In this document: one piece after another, positions 17,665 through 26,020 of the stretch | Layout: every line of letters starts with the position of its first letter | How positions within the stretch are numbered: the stretch's first letter is position 1 | Assembly: GCA_900114805.1 (NCBI GenBank) | Contig: FOZN01000002.1 | Coordinates: 620,001 to 684,000, forward strand | Length of the DNA: 64,000 nt | Reading direction: 5' to 3' | Source: Agrococcus baldri | Lineage (GTDB): Bacteria; Actinomycetota; Actinomycetes; Actinomycetales; Microbacteriaceae | Program-made: the position numbers and the translations under genes | Notes under the pieces: generated by a model | What the model saw: the letters and a program-made list of their open reading frames with translations, nothing else | The model's database searches: none | What the model was told of the DNA's origin: nothing

Positions 17665-18972
17665 CTATGCCGGTACCGCCTCCGTCGCCACCCGCCGCAC
17701 GAGCGGCAGGGCGCACGCCGTCGCGCCGAGCGTGACGACCACCGCGCCGACCGCCATCAGCGCCCACATGAGCACCGAGCTCGCGTTGCCGATCCACAGC
17801 ATGAAGGTCGGCAGGATCAGCAGCAGCGCCATGCCTGCCGCGCCGCCCACGCCGACCAGCAGCGGCAGTGCCACCTGGCGCATGATCGCGCCTTGCATGA
17901 CCGGCAGGTCGACGCCGAGCTTGTGCATCGCCTGGTGCTCGCGACGCTGGTCGAGCACCTTGGCCGACTGCGCGATGCCCGCGAGCACGGCGCCGAGCAC
18001 CCCGGCGATCGCGATGGTCAGCGTGGCACCGGTGGAGATGTCGACCGCGAAGGGGTCGCCGGGCGCCGCCGTGGCGGGCGCGAGCGAGGCTGCGCCGCCG
18101 GCCATGACGGCGATCGACATCGCGCCAACGATGTTGAATGCACCGCGGGGGTCGTCGATCACGCGCCGGGCGGCGATCAGCGTCTCAGGGCGACGGGCGC
18201 CCTTGGCGACGAGCCACGCGATGCCCTGGATCACCAGCGGCCCGATGAGCGCGTACGAGAGCACGAGCACCGAGACCATCACGATCACGACCGACAGCTC
18301 GACCGGCACGACGTCGTAGACGACGAGCGCGAGATAGACGGCGACGACGGCCAGGAAGCCGCCGATGCGCCACAGCGACAGGCGCTTGCCGCGCACGCGC
18401 TGCGCGACGCCGAGCGGTGTCACGTGCACGCGGCGCAGCGAGGCGAGCGCCGCGACGAGCGCGACAGCCACGACCGCGCCGGCTGCCGCGAGCCACACCC
18501 AGACGGGCGGCAGCAGCTCGGCGACCGTGAACGGCAGTCCCTGGAACTCGATGCGGGCGATGCCAGGGGTGACGGCGAGCGCGAGCATGGCGCCGACGAC
18601 GACGCCCACGAGCGCCTGCGCGACCGCGTCCAGCACGGCCATCACGCTCACCTGGCTGCGCGTCGCGCCGGCGAGCCGCAGGGCGGCGAGCCGGTCGTCG
18701 CGGCGCGCGAGCGCGAGCCGCACGGCCGCCTGCGCGAGCGTCCAGACGGCCGGCAGCAGCAGGGCCGCGGCGACGAACGAGAGGGTCAGCACGAGGGCGC
18801 CGTCGTCGGGGGCGACCGCGCCGGTCTCGAGCCGCAGCCGGAACGCGTTCACGCCGCCCAGCACCGCCAGCAGCGCGGCGGTCGCGAAGGCGAAGGCGAT
18901 CGCGCTCAGCATGTCGGTCGCGCGTGGGCCGGTGGCGCGCAGCAGGCGCGCCCAGAGTCGCACGGCGGTCAT
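17665..18972 (-). CDS. FtsX-like ABC transporter permease
   Basis: 435 residues with hydrophobic segments near 20-38, 52-75, 110-135, 160-185, 205-260 and, after a soluble stretch, 320-430. The TLAQAAVRLALARRDDRLAALRLAGATRSQVS segment is the typical FtsX/MacB-permease signature. The start ATG overlaps the ATPase gene's stop by four bases, so the pair is one operon encoding an exporter-type ABC system. No substrate clue. Confidence 0.85.
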   Translation of the reverse strand: MTAVRLWARLLRATGPRATDMLSAIAFAFATAALLAVLGGVNAFRLRLETGAVAPDDGALVLTLSFVAAALLLPAVWTLAQAAVRLALARRDDRLAALRLAGATRSQVSVMAVLDAVAQALVGVVVGAMLALAVTPGIARIEFQGLPFTVAELLPPVWVWLAAAGAVVAVALVAALASLRRVHVTPLGVAQRVRGKRLSLWRIGGFLAVVAVYLALVVYDVVPVELSVVIVMVSVLVLSYALIGPLVIQGIAWLVAKGARRPETLIAARRVIDDPRGAFNIVGAMSIAVMAGGAASLAPATAAPGDPFAVDISTGATLTIAIAGVLGAVLAGIAQSAKVLDQRREHQAMHKLGVDLPVMQGAIMRQVALPLLVGVGGAAGMALLLILPTFMLWIGNASSVLMWALMAVGAVVVTLGATACALPLVRRVATEAVPA

Positions 18973-20015
18973 CGCGGGTCTCCGAAGCTCTCGGCGCCGG
19001 TGCCGCTCGGCGCGATCCACTGCTGCATGGGGTTCGCCACCCGCTGCTCGCCGCGCGCCATGCCGTAGGAGACGGGCGTCGGCACGAGCGGGGCGGATGC
19101 GCCGGTCGGCGCCCCGTAGTTCGGCGCCCCGTAGGGCGCGGGGTGCGCGGCGGCCTTCGCGCCCCAGCGCACGGGCTCGGGCTCGGCCGGCGCTGTGGCT
19201 GCGGCAGAACCCGGCGCCTCCTGCGCCTGCGCCCGTGCGTACGCCTGCGCCTGCGCGTGCGGCTGCGCCTGCGGTGCGCGCTCCGCTGCCTGCGGCTGCT
19301 GGAGCGCCCCCGGCGCGGCGTCGCCCGGCCCGTCGCTGACGATGCGGCCGTCCTCGAGGCGGATGACGCGCGAGCAGGCGGCAGCCACCTCGGCGTCGTG
19401 CGTGACGACCACGAGCGAGGCGCCGTGGCCGAGCGTCGCGCCGATCAGCAGCGCCATCACCGCCTGGCCGGTGGAGCGGTCGAGCGCCCCGGTGGGCTCG
19501 TCGGCGAAGACCAAGCCCGGGTCGCCGACGAGAGCGCGGGCGATCGCGACGCGCTGCGCCTGCCCGCCCGAGAGCTCGCCGGGACGCCGGTGCAGCATGC
19601 CGCCGAGGCCCAGCCGGTGCAGCAGTGCCCCGGCGGCCGCCTCCGCGCCCGAGCGCAGACCGCCGCCGAGCATGAGCGGCAGTGCGACGTTCTCGATCGC
19701 GGGCAGCTCGGGCAGCAGCTGGCCCGACTGGAAGACGAAGCCGAAGTCGCTGCGGCGCAGCTTGGTGCGCTGGCTGTCGCGCATGGTCGCGAGGTCGCTG
19801 CCGCGCCACACGACGCGGCCCGCGTCCGGGGCGATGATCCCGGCGAGCACGTGCAGGAGGGTCGACTTGCCCGAGCCCGAGGGGCCCATGATGGCGACCG
19901 CCTCCGGTCCGTTCGCGCCGATCGTGAGCGAGAGGTCGGCGAGCGCCGGGGCGGCCGAGTCGCCTTGGCCGTAGGTGTGCGTGAGCTGGTGTGCGTCGAG
20001 TCGATTGGTCTGCAT
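18969..20015 (-). CDS. ABC transporter ATP-binding protein (MacB/LolD type) with low-complexity tail
   Basis: 348 residues. The ATPase domain (1-230) is complete: Walker A GPSGSGKST, signature LSGGQAQRVAIARAL, Walker B LVFADEPTG, and the switch His in VVVTHD. It is followed by about 115 residues rich in Ala, Gln and Pro (repeated AQA and QPHAQAQ pieces, then short PYGAPNYGAP repeats), which is unusual for this family. The following permease gene overlaps by four bases. Confidence 0.9.
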   Translation of the reverse strand: MQTNRLDAHQLTHTYGQGDSAAPALADLSLTIGANGPEAVAIMGPSGSGKSTLLHVLAGIIAPDAGRVVWRGSDLATMRDSQRTKLRRSDFGFVFQSGQLLPELPAIENVALPLMLGGGLRSGAEAAAGALLHRLGLGGMLHRRPGELSGGQAQRVAIARALVGDPGLVFADEPTGALDRSTGQAVMALLIGATLGHGASLVVVTHDAEVAAACSRVIRLEDGRIVSDGPGDAAPGALQQPQAAERAPQAQPHAQAQAYARAQAQEAPGSAAATAPAEPEPVRWGAKAAAHPAPYGAPNYGAPTGASAPLVPTPVSYGMARGEQRVANPMQQWIAPSGTGAESFGDPR

Positions 20016-20161
20016 GCTCCTATCTGACTGCCTGCAGGGCCGCCGTGGGGCGCCTTTGCATCGCTCGGGCGACGCAGGATCATCCGCTCGGATGACGGCG
20101 GGCCGCCCCTGCGCGGAGCGGGCGGGCGGATGTGCAGCCGCACCCTCCGTAGGCTGGTCTC

Positions 20162-20995
20162 GTGACGATCGCCGCCGCAGACGCCCCCACGCGCCCGATC
20201 GCCATCGTGCCCGCCGCGCTCGTCACGCTCGGAGCCATCCTGCTGTTCTGGGTGCTGACCGACTGGGGCTACCTGCCGCTGGTCGCTGGCGTGATCGGCG
20301 GCATCCTCACCGACCGCGCCGGCGCATCCCGCAAGCTCGGGCAGGATCTCTCGCTCATCGCGATCGCGCTCACCTGGATCAGCTTCATCTCGCTGCACGC
20401 CGACATCTCGAACGCCGGCATCGCCCGCTTCGCGATCGCCCTCGGCGGCGCCGTGCTCATCCCGTACGCGATCACCCGCTGGGGCTTCAGGGACCGCGCG
20501 ATCCGCTTCCCCTGGAAGGGTGGCCGCTGGACGAAGCGCATGTGGACGTACATCGTCATCGTGGTGCTCGCCGCCTACCTGATCCTGCCGTTCTACTTCC
20601 TCACCTCCGGCGTCTACCGCAACTGGCCGCCGGTGGCGGAGTGGGACATGATCGCCAGGCTCTTCATGGGCGTGAACGCAGTGGGCCTGTGGGACGAGCT
20701 GTTCTTCATCTGCACCGTCTACACGCTGCTGCTGCGCCACTTCCGCCCCTGGCTCGCCAACATCCTGCAGGCGGGCATCTTCGTGTCGTTCCTGTGGGAG
20801 CTCGGCTACCAGTCGTGGGGCCCGCTGCTGACGATCCCGTTCGCGCTCGTGCAGGGCGCCATCTTCTCCTGGACGAAGAACCTCTTCTACGTGGTCACCG
20901 TGCACCTGCTGTTCGACGCGGTCGTCTTCCTCGTCATCGTGCACGCGCACCACCCCGAGGCGCTGCCGATCTTCCCGCTCATCGGCGCCTTCTGA
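20162..20995 (+). CDS. CPBP-like intramembrane protease-family membrane protein
   Basis: 277 residues, eight or so transmembrane segments. The C-terminal third shows the CPBP (CAAX-protease/bacteriocin-processing) layout: a WDELFF segment in place of the usual EExxxR, a later FLWEL segment, and VTVHLLFDAVVF with a conserved His. Two of the three usual catalytic motifs are altered, so peptidase activity is doubtful. The GTG at 20162 has TAGGCT (20150-20155) six bases upstream (leaderless). The 146 bases before it contain no gene. Confidence 0.65.
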   Translation: MTIAAADAPTRPIAIVPAALVTLGAILLFWVLTDWGYLPLVAGVIGGILTDRAGASRKLGQDLSLIAIALTWISFISLHADISNAGIARFAIALGGAVLIPYAITRWGFRDRAIRFPWKGGRWTKRMWTYIVIVVLAAYLILPFYFLTSGVYRNWPPVAEWDMIARLFMGVNAVGLWDELFFICTVYTLLLRHFRPWLANILQAGIFVSFLWELGYQSWGPLLTIPFALVQGAIFSWTKNLFYVVTVHLLFDAVVFLVIVHAHHPEALPIFPLIGAF

Positions 20996-21011
20996 TCGAG
21001 CTCGGCTCCTG

Positions 21012-21078
21012 ATCTCAACGTGCGAGGTGTGCATTCGCCGCGATATCTGCGCCGAACCCGCACCTCACACGTTGAGAT
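21012..21078. repeat. 67-base imperfect palindromic intergenic element
   Basis: ATCTCAACGTGCGAGGTG (21012-21029) is inverted as CACCTCACACGTTGAGAT (21061-21078) with one mismatch in 18. The 31-base middle is itself nearly palindromic (TTCGCCGC around GATATC against GCGCCGAA). It sits between two co-directional genes. Confidence 0.75.
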
Positions 21079-21130
21079 TCCCGGATGCGGTGGGTTCCGT
21101 CCGCGAGCGGCCTCGCGTAGCGTGCGGCGC

Positions 21131-21502
21131 ATGGCTATCGCACGCAACCCCATGACCGTGATCGACTGCCCCGACCCGCAAGGGCTCGCCCAGTTCTACG
21201 GAGCGATGCTCGGTTGGAGCGCAGAGCCCGACAGCGACGAGGGCTGGGTCACCATCAGCAACGGCGGCGGCCGGGAGCTCAGCTTCCAGCGGGTCGACGA
21301 CTACCGGGCGCCCGACTGGCCGGGGCAGCAGGTGCCGCAGCAGCTGCACATCGATGTCGACGTCGACGATCTCGACGAGGCCGAGGCGGCCGTGCTCGAG
21401 CTGGGTGCGACGAAGCACGACCAGCAGCCGGGGCAGACCTTCCGCGTCTTCCTCGATCCGGCCGGCCACCCGTTCTGCCTGGTCAAGCCGAGCGCCCTCT
21501 AG
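21131..21502 (+). CDS. VOC/glyoxalase-like protein (tandem copy 1)
   Basis: 123 residues, one glyoxalase/bleomycin-resistance-like fold: an N-terminal MTVIDCPDPQGLAQFYGAML strand-helix unit, LHIDVDVDDLDEAEAAVLELGA, then FRVFLDPAGHPFCL. It is about 60 % identical by eye to the next gene, so the two arose by tandem duplication. The ATG at 21131 has TAGCGT (21118-21123) seven bases upstream (leaderless). No substrate can be inferred. Confidence 0.88.
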   Translation: MAIARNPMTVIDCPDPQGLAQFYGAMLGWSAEPDSDEGWVTISNGGGRELSFQRVDDYRAPDWPGQQVPQQLHIDVDVDDLDEAEAAVLELGATKHDQQPGQTFRVFLDPAGHPFCLVKPSAL

Positions 21503-21555
21503 CCGGGGCGCGTTCGCCTCTGGCGCGTGTGGGCGGGCACGCGTAGCGTCCGGGC

Positions 21556-21924
21556 ATGGCCATCGCACGCTACCCATCGCTCGTCATCGACTGCCCGGAT
21601 GCTCCCGCGCTCGCGCGGTTCTACGGTGCGATGCTCGACTGGCCCGTCTCGACCGGGTCGGACGGGCAGGACACCTGGATGGAGATCCGCGCCGACTACG
21701 GCCAGATGGTCTGCTTCCAGCAGGTCGACGACTACCGACCGCCGGTGTGGCCGTCGCAGGAGCATCCGCAGCAGATGCACCTCGACGTCATCGTCGATGA
21801 CCTCGACGAGGCGGAGGCCGCCACGCTCGAGCTGGGCGCGACGAAGCACGAGCAGCAGCCGGGGGAGACCTTCCGGGTCTTCCTCGACCCGGCGGGGCAC
21901 CCGTTCTGCCTCTGCATCAGCTGA
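21556..21924 (+). CDS. VOC/glyoxalase-like protein (tandem copy 2)
   Basis: 122 residues, a paralogue of the gene just upstream, with the same ends MAIAR and DPAGHPFCL and the same VDDLDEAEA and LELGATKH segments. It has its own promoter-like TAGCGT (21544-21549) six bases before the ATG, so it can be transcribed separately as a leaderless mRNA even though the gap is only 53 bases. Confidence 0.88.
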   Translation: MAIARYPSLVIDCPDAPALARFYGAMLDWPVSTGSDGQDTWMEIRADYGQMVCFQQVDDYRPPVWPSQEHPQQMHLDVIVDDLDEAEAATLELGATKHEQQPGETFRVFLDPAGHPFCLCIS

Positions 21925-21980
21925 TCTTCACGGGTCGAGCCGGAGCCGGCCGCAGTGCTGCCCGGAGTCGAGGCCACCAC

Positions 21981-22676
21981 CTACGGCAGCGCGACGGCGG
22001 TCTGCGTCCCCAGTCGCGTGAAGCCGAGCCGCTCGGCGAGCCGCAGCGATGCCTCGTTGCCCACGCGGCACCGCCACTGCGCCACGAGGCCGGCGTCGAT
22101 CGCCTCGCACATCGCCCTGGCGGCGGCCGAGCGGCCGTAGCCGCGCCCCCGCTGGTCAGGCGCGGTCGCGACCCCGAGGTGGGCGATCGTGCCGTGCCAG
22201 TGCTGATAGCCGGCGACCGCCGCTGCGCCGTCGCGCTCGTCGCGCACCGCCCAGCGCCGCTCCATCGACTGCACGCCGGCTTCCTCCCACTCGTCCTCAG
22301 GCACCGCGGCCCCGACCGAGGCGACGTCGAGTGAGGTCGCCTCGGCCACCTGGTGCTGCGGGTGGGCGGGCCGCGCGCCCGCGAAGAGCAGGTGCGCCGT
22401 GCCAATCGCGCGCGAGCCGGGCAGTGCCGCGGCGATCGCGTCGGCGTCGCGCAGCGCCCACGCGGGCAGCGCGGCGAGCACCGCCTTCGCGCTCGGCGGG
22501 GTGGCGATCACGGTCGCGGCACCCAGCTCGAGCACGAGCACCGCGTCGAGGTCGGCCCGCTCCACGCGCGTGATGCCGGTGCCCTCGAGCGCGGACGGCG
22601 CGGTGCCGAGCGCCTCCGCCCAGGCGGCCCGCAGCCGCGCGCCATCGCGCTGGGGCACGTCGGGATCGCCGAGCAT
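21981..22676 (-). CDS. GNAT-family N-acetyltransferase
   Basis: 231 residues. The C-terminal half is a GNAT domain with HLGVATAPDQRGRGYGRSAA (motif A, about residues 167-186) and GNEASLRLAERLGF. The N-terminal half does not show clear GNAT motifs but may be a degenerate second copy, as in two-domain actinobacterial acetyltransferases. Convergent with the second VOC gene. The substrate is unknown. Confidence 0.82.
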   Translation of the reverse strand: MLGDPDVPQRDGARLRAAWAEALGTAPSALEGTGITRVERADLDAVLVLELGAATVIATPPSAKAVLAALPAWALRDADAIAAALPGSRAIGTAHLLFAGARPAHPQHQVAEATSLDVASVGAAVPEDEWEEAGVQSMERRWAVRDERDGAAAVAGYQHWHGTIAHLGVATAPDQRGRGYGRSAAARAMCEAIDAGLVAQWRCRVGNEASLRLAERLGFTRLGTQTAVALP

Positions 22677-22738
22677 GCCCTCAGTGTCGCCCTCGCTCGC
22701 GGTCGGCGGAGGAGGCGCGCCCGCCCTAGGCTCGATGC

Positions 22739-23701
22739 GTGACCACCGTGCCTGCTGCGACCACCGTGCTCCTCGATGTCGACACCGGCATCGACGACGC
22801 GCTCGCCCTCTTCACCGCCGCCCTCTCGAACCAGATCGACCTGGTCGGTTGCACCGTCGTGTGGGGCAACGTCGACGTCGAGCAGGGCGCGCGCAACACC
22901 TCCGAGGTGCTGCAGCTGGCTGGCCACGGCGACGTGCCCATCGCGATCGGAGCGGCCGGCCCCCGCAACGGGCTGCCAGCGGTCTTCTCACCCGAGGTGC
23001 ACGGCGAAGACGGGCTGGGCGGATGCGCGGACACGGCCCACGTGCCGACGCTCGCGTCCGAGAGCGCGGTCGAGCTGCTGCTGCGGCTCAGCCACGAGCA
23101 CGCCGGAGCGCTCGAGATCGTCGCCGTCGGCCCGCTCACGAACCTCGCCGCGGCCCTGGACGCCGACCCGACCCTGCCGGAGCGCATCCGTCAGGTCACG
23201 ATCATGGGCGGCGCCGCGCTCGCGCCCGGCAATGTCAGCGAGACCGCCGAGGCGAACATCTGGCACGATCCGGAGGCCGCGCAGGTCGTCTTCGACGCGC
23301 CCTGGGAGCTCACGATGGTGGGGCTCGACGTGACGATGACCTCGCTCATCACCGACGAACACCGCGCGCGGCTCGCCGCCGGCGGCGCGATCGGCCGGTT
23401 CAGCGACCGCATCCTCGACTACTACCTCGCCTACTACGAGGGCTTCTCGGGCGAGCGCGCCTCCGGCAATCACGACGCGCTCGCGCTCGCGGTCGCGACC
23501 GGCCTCGTGAAGACGACGCTGTCGCCGCTGGTCGACGTGCACGTCAACTGCTCCGACGGTGAGGCGCGAGGGCGCACCGTCACGACGCTCGAGGGCGCGT
23601 GGGGCCAGTGGCCGGAGCAGCCGGGCGCCCGCCACCGCGTGGTGATGGAGGTCGAGCCGGGCTTCGAGGAGCGCATGATCGACCTGCTGGCCAGCGCTTA
23701 G
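22739..23701 (+). CDS. Nucleoside hydrolase (IunH/RihA-type)
   Basis: 320 residues. The N-terminal calcium/ribose-binding motif is LLDVDTGIDDALALF (residues 10-24), followed by GNVDVEQGARNT, VAVGPLTNLA, the GGAALAPGNVS motif, and a C-terminal NHDALALAVA with the usual His-Asp pair. The family hydrolyses nucleosides to base and ribose in salvage. The GTG at 22739 has TAGGCT (22727-22732) six bases upstream (leaderless). The stop overlaps the convergent MalY gene's stop (TTAG). Confidence 0.9.
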   Translation: MTTVPAATTVLLDVDTGIDDALALFTAALSNQIDLVGCTVVWGNVDVEQGARNTSEVLQLAGHGDVPIAIGAAGPRNGLPAVFSPEVHGEDGLGGCADTAHVPTLASESAVELLLRLSHEHAGALEIVAVGPLTNLAAALDADPTLPERIRQVTIMGGAALAPGNVSETAEANIWHDPEAAQVVFDAPWELTMVGLDVTMTSLITDEHRARLAAGGAIGRFSDRILDYYLAYYEGFSGERASGNHDALALAVATGLVKTTLSPLVDVHVNCSDGEARGRTVTTLEGAWGQWPEQPGARHRVVMEVEPGFEERMIDLLASA

Positions 23702-24867
23702 GCGATCGCGCCCATCCGCTTGACGGCCGCTTCGATGACGTCGGGCCGGGTGCCGAGGTTGAAGCGCACGTGGTTCTCGCCGCCGGTGCCGAAGGCCTCG
23801 CCGGCGTTGAGCCCGACGCGCGCCTGCTCGAGGAAGGCCTTCGCCGGCCCGGCCGACAGCCCGACGTAGCCGGCGTCGGCGCGCGAGTGCGGATCGGCGA
23901 CGCGCGTGCCCGTGCAGTCGAGCCAGGCGAGGAAGGTCGCCTCGCCGGGTCGCCACGCGATCGACGGCGCGTGCTCGGCCAGCAGCCGCTGCAGCAGCGC
24001 GCGGTTCTCGCGCAGACCGCCCAGCACGTCGTCGAGCCAGTCGCGGCCCTCGTCGAAGGCGGCGACGTGCGCGATGGTGGCGAGGTGGGCCGGCCCGTGG
24101 CTGACGACCTCCGCCATCGAGCCGAGATCGGCGCCGGTCTCGGCACCCCCGACGATGAGGGCGGTGCGGAGGCCCGCGAGGTTCCAGGCCTTCGAGGCGC
24201 TCGTGATCGAGAAGCCGCGCGGGTCGACGCTCCAATAGGGCGTGAACTCGGCGTCGAACAGCAGCGGCGCGTGCACCTCGTCGCTGATCACGCGCACGCC
24301 GTGCCTGGCCGCGAGCTGCGCCACCGCCTCGAGCTCCGCGCGCGTGTGCACGGTGCCGGTGGGGTTGTGCGGGTTGCAGATGAGCAGCACCGCGCCCGCT
24401 TCGGCCGAGGCGGCGAGCGCCTCCTCGATTGCCGCGAGGTCGAGCCGCAGGTCGGCGCCCAGCGGCGCCTCGACCACCTGGCGCTCCGCGTGCACCGAGT
24501 AGGCGTGGAACGGCGGGTAGACGGGGCTCGTGACGATCACGCGACCGCTCGCCGGCGTGAGCAGCCGGATCAGCTCGAACACCCCCATCATCACGTCGCT
24601 CACCAGCACCGTGCGCGGCACGTCGACCGTCGCACCCCACCGGTCGTGCGCGAAGCGCGCGAACGCCTCGGCATACCCCGTGCCGAACGGGTACCCGGTG
24701 TCGCCGCGCAGCATCGCGTCGTGGACGGCCCTCGTGACCGCCTCAGCCGGCAGCACATCCATCTCGGCCACCCACATCGGCAGCACGTCGGGCTCGAAGA
24801 AGCGCCACTTGATGCTGGTGCGCTGCCGGAGGTCGGCGAGGGGCACCTGCTCGAACGGGTTCGTCAT
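23698..24867 (-). CDS. MalY/PatB-family PLP-dependent C-S lyase/aminotransferase
   Basis: 389 residues, fold-type I PLP enzyme. MWVAEMDVLPAEAV near residue 31, the NPHNPTGTV motif, and the PLP lysine in ITSASKAWNLAGLRTALI are typical of MalY/PatB cystathionine beta-lyases. The likely reaction is cleavage of cystathionine to homocysteine, pyruvate and ammonia. The start ATG 24867 has a CAGGAT box six bases upstream. The last four bases overlap the end of the convergent nucleoside hydrolase gene. Confidence 0.88.
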   Translation of the reverse strand: MTNPFEQVPLADLRQRTSIKWRFFEPDVLPMWVAEMDVLPAEAVTRAVHDAMLRGDTGYPFGTGYAEAFARFAHDRWGATVDVPRTVLVSDVMMGVFELIRLLTPASGRVIVTSPVYPPFHAYSVHAERQVVEAPLGADLRLDLAAIEEALAASAEAGAVLLICNPHNPTGTVHTRAELEAVAQLAARHGVRVISDEVHAPLLFDAEFTPYWSVDPRGFSITSASKAWNLAGLRTALIVGGAETGADLGSMAEVVSHGPAHLATIAHVAAFDEGRDWLDDVLGGLRENRALLQRLLAEHAPSIAWRPGEATFLAWLDCTGTRVADPHSRADAGYVGLSAGPAKAFLEQARVGLNAGEAFGTGGENHVRFNLGTRPDVIEAAVKRMGAIA

Positions 24868-24935
24868 GGCCCCATCCTGCCGTTGCAGGTCAAGGCGGCG
24901 CCATAGGCAGAGCGGATGCGCGGGCGCGGCTCACT

Positions 24936-25009
24936 CGTCCGTCAGACGGGCGCGTGGTCGGTGAGCGCCGATAACCGCGTTGCCGAACCAAGGAGCCGTC
25001 TGACGAACG
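24936..25009. repeat. 74-base imperfect palindromic intergenic element
   Basis: CGTCCGTCAGACGG (24936-24949) is inverted as CCGTCTGACGAACG (24996-25009) with one mismatch. An inner pair TGGTCGG (24955-24961) / CCGAACCA (24983-24990) nests inside. The core shares GCCGAACC and a CGCCG..ATA piece with the element at 21012-21078, while the arms differ. Confidence 0.65.
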
Positions 25010-25036
25010 GGGTGCGTGCAACGCGAGCGCGCCGGC

Positions 25037-25534
25037 TCAGGCGACCTGCTGCATGAGCCCCGTGTCGACGTCGTAGAGGAAGCCGCCGACCTGCGCGCGG
25101 TCGCCGATGAGCGGGTGCGAGCGCACGCGGTGCACGTCCTCGATGATGGCGAGCTCCTGGTGCTCGATCGCGCCCAGGTCGAGCCACGCGGCGTCGGTGC
25201 CCGCCGACTCGCTGATCTCGGCGAGCAGCGCGCGCTCCGACTTCGAGGCCATCGCGCAGCGGGTGTGCTGCACGAGCAGCACGCGGTCGACGTTCAGCAG
25301 GTGCACGCTCAGCACGAGCGCGACGAGGGTGCGCTCGGTCGCGCGGCCGCCCGGGTTGCGCAGGATCTTCGCGTCGCCCGGCACCAGCCCGACCATGCCG
25401 AGCGGGTCGAGGCGGGAGTCCATGCAGGTGACCATCGCGACGCCCGACTTCGCGACGCCGTCGAAGCCCTGCAGGGCGAAGGTGTCGGCGAAGTCACGGT
25501 TGTGGGCGAGCAGGTCGTCGAAAGCATCTTCCAT
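25037..25534 (-). CDS. Beta-class carbonic anhydrase
   Basis: 165 residues. Zinc ligands and the Asp-Arg dyad are in place: MVTCMDSRLDP (Cys37, Asp39, Arg41) and LLVQHTRCAM (His90, Cys93); NPGGRATE is also conserved. The enzyme interconverts CO2 and bicarbonate. The start is the ATG at 25534, preceded at seven bases by TAGATT (complement of 25542-25547), so it is leaderless. Its -10 overlaps that of the divergent MazG-like gene. Confidence 0.93.
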   Translation of the reverse strand: MEDAFDDLLAHNRDFADTFALQGFDGVAKSGVAMVTCMDSRLDPLGMVGLVPGDAKILRNPGGRATERTLVALVLSVHLLNVDRVLLVQHTRCAMASKSERALLAEISESAGTDAAWLDLGAIEHQELAIIEDVHRVRSHPLIGDRAQVGGFLYDVDTGLMQQVA

Positions 25535-25541
25535 GTTCAAG

Positions 25542-25551
25542 AATCTAGCCT
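25542..25551. promoter_or_regulatory. Two divergent -10 boxes sharing two bases
   Basis: Reading right, TAGCCT at 25546-25551 serves the MazG-like gene; reading left, TAGATT (complement of 25542-25547) serves carbonic anhydrase. The two hexamers overlap by the bases TA. Confidence 0.55.
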
Positions 25552-25561
25552 GCGTGCGACC

Positions 25562-25921
25562 ATGGGCCGCATGGAGATGCGCGCCACCGCCCAGCAGATC
25601 GACGCGATCTCGCGCCGCTACGCCGAGATCTACGGGTTCGAGCGCAGCGCCGACTGGTTGGTGCTCAAGCTGCAGGAGGAGGTCGGCGAGCTTGTGCAGG
25701 CCTATCTCGCCAAGACAGGCAGGCAGCGCGACAAGGGCCACAGCCCGGAGGAGATCGACCGCCGCTACGCGCTCGAGCTCGCGGACGCGGTGGGCATGCT
25801 GCTCGCGCTGGCGGAGGCCACGGGCGTCGACATCGAGCAGGCCATCGACGACAAGTGGCTGGTCTGGGATCGGCGCGGGTCACAGCGCGCCGGCGAGGCC
25901 GACGCGCCCGAAGCAGAGTGA
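25562..25921 (+). CDS. MazG-like nucleotide pyrophosphohydrolase-family protein
   Basis: 119 residues, all-alpha NTP-PPase fold. The metal-binding helices are LKLQEEVGELVQAYL (EExxE) and YALELADAVGMLLALAEATG (ExxD). This small single-domain form resembles MazG-like/phosphoribosyl-ATP-pyrophosphohydrolase-related proteins that act on nucleotides; the exact substrate is open. Starts at 25562, 25571 and 25577 are in frame. I take the first, which lies ten bases after TAGCCT. A hairpin follows the gene. Confidence 0.8.
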   Translation: MGRMEMRATAQQIDAISRRYAEIYGFERSADWLVLKLQEEVGELVQAYLAKTGRQRDKGHSPEEIDRRYALELADAVGMLLALAEATGVDIEQAIDDKWLVWDRRGSQRAGEADAPEAE

Positions 25922-25928
25922 ACGGCTC

Positions 25929-25951
25929 CCGTGCGCGGAGACGGCGCACGG
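25929..25951 (+). terminator. Hairpin after the MazG-like gene
   Basis: CCGTGCGC (25929-25936) pairs perfectly with GCGCACGG (25944-25951) around a seven-base loop, seven bases after the stop codon. No U tract. Confidence 0.55.
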
Positions 25952-26020
25952 CGCTGGCGTCGCGGCCGAGCTCCGCAAGGACCTCGGCCAAAAGCTCCAG
26001 CGCGCGTTAGCCTCGGTGGC

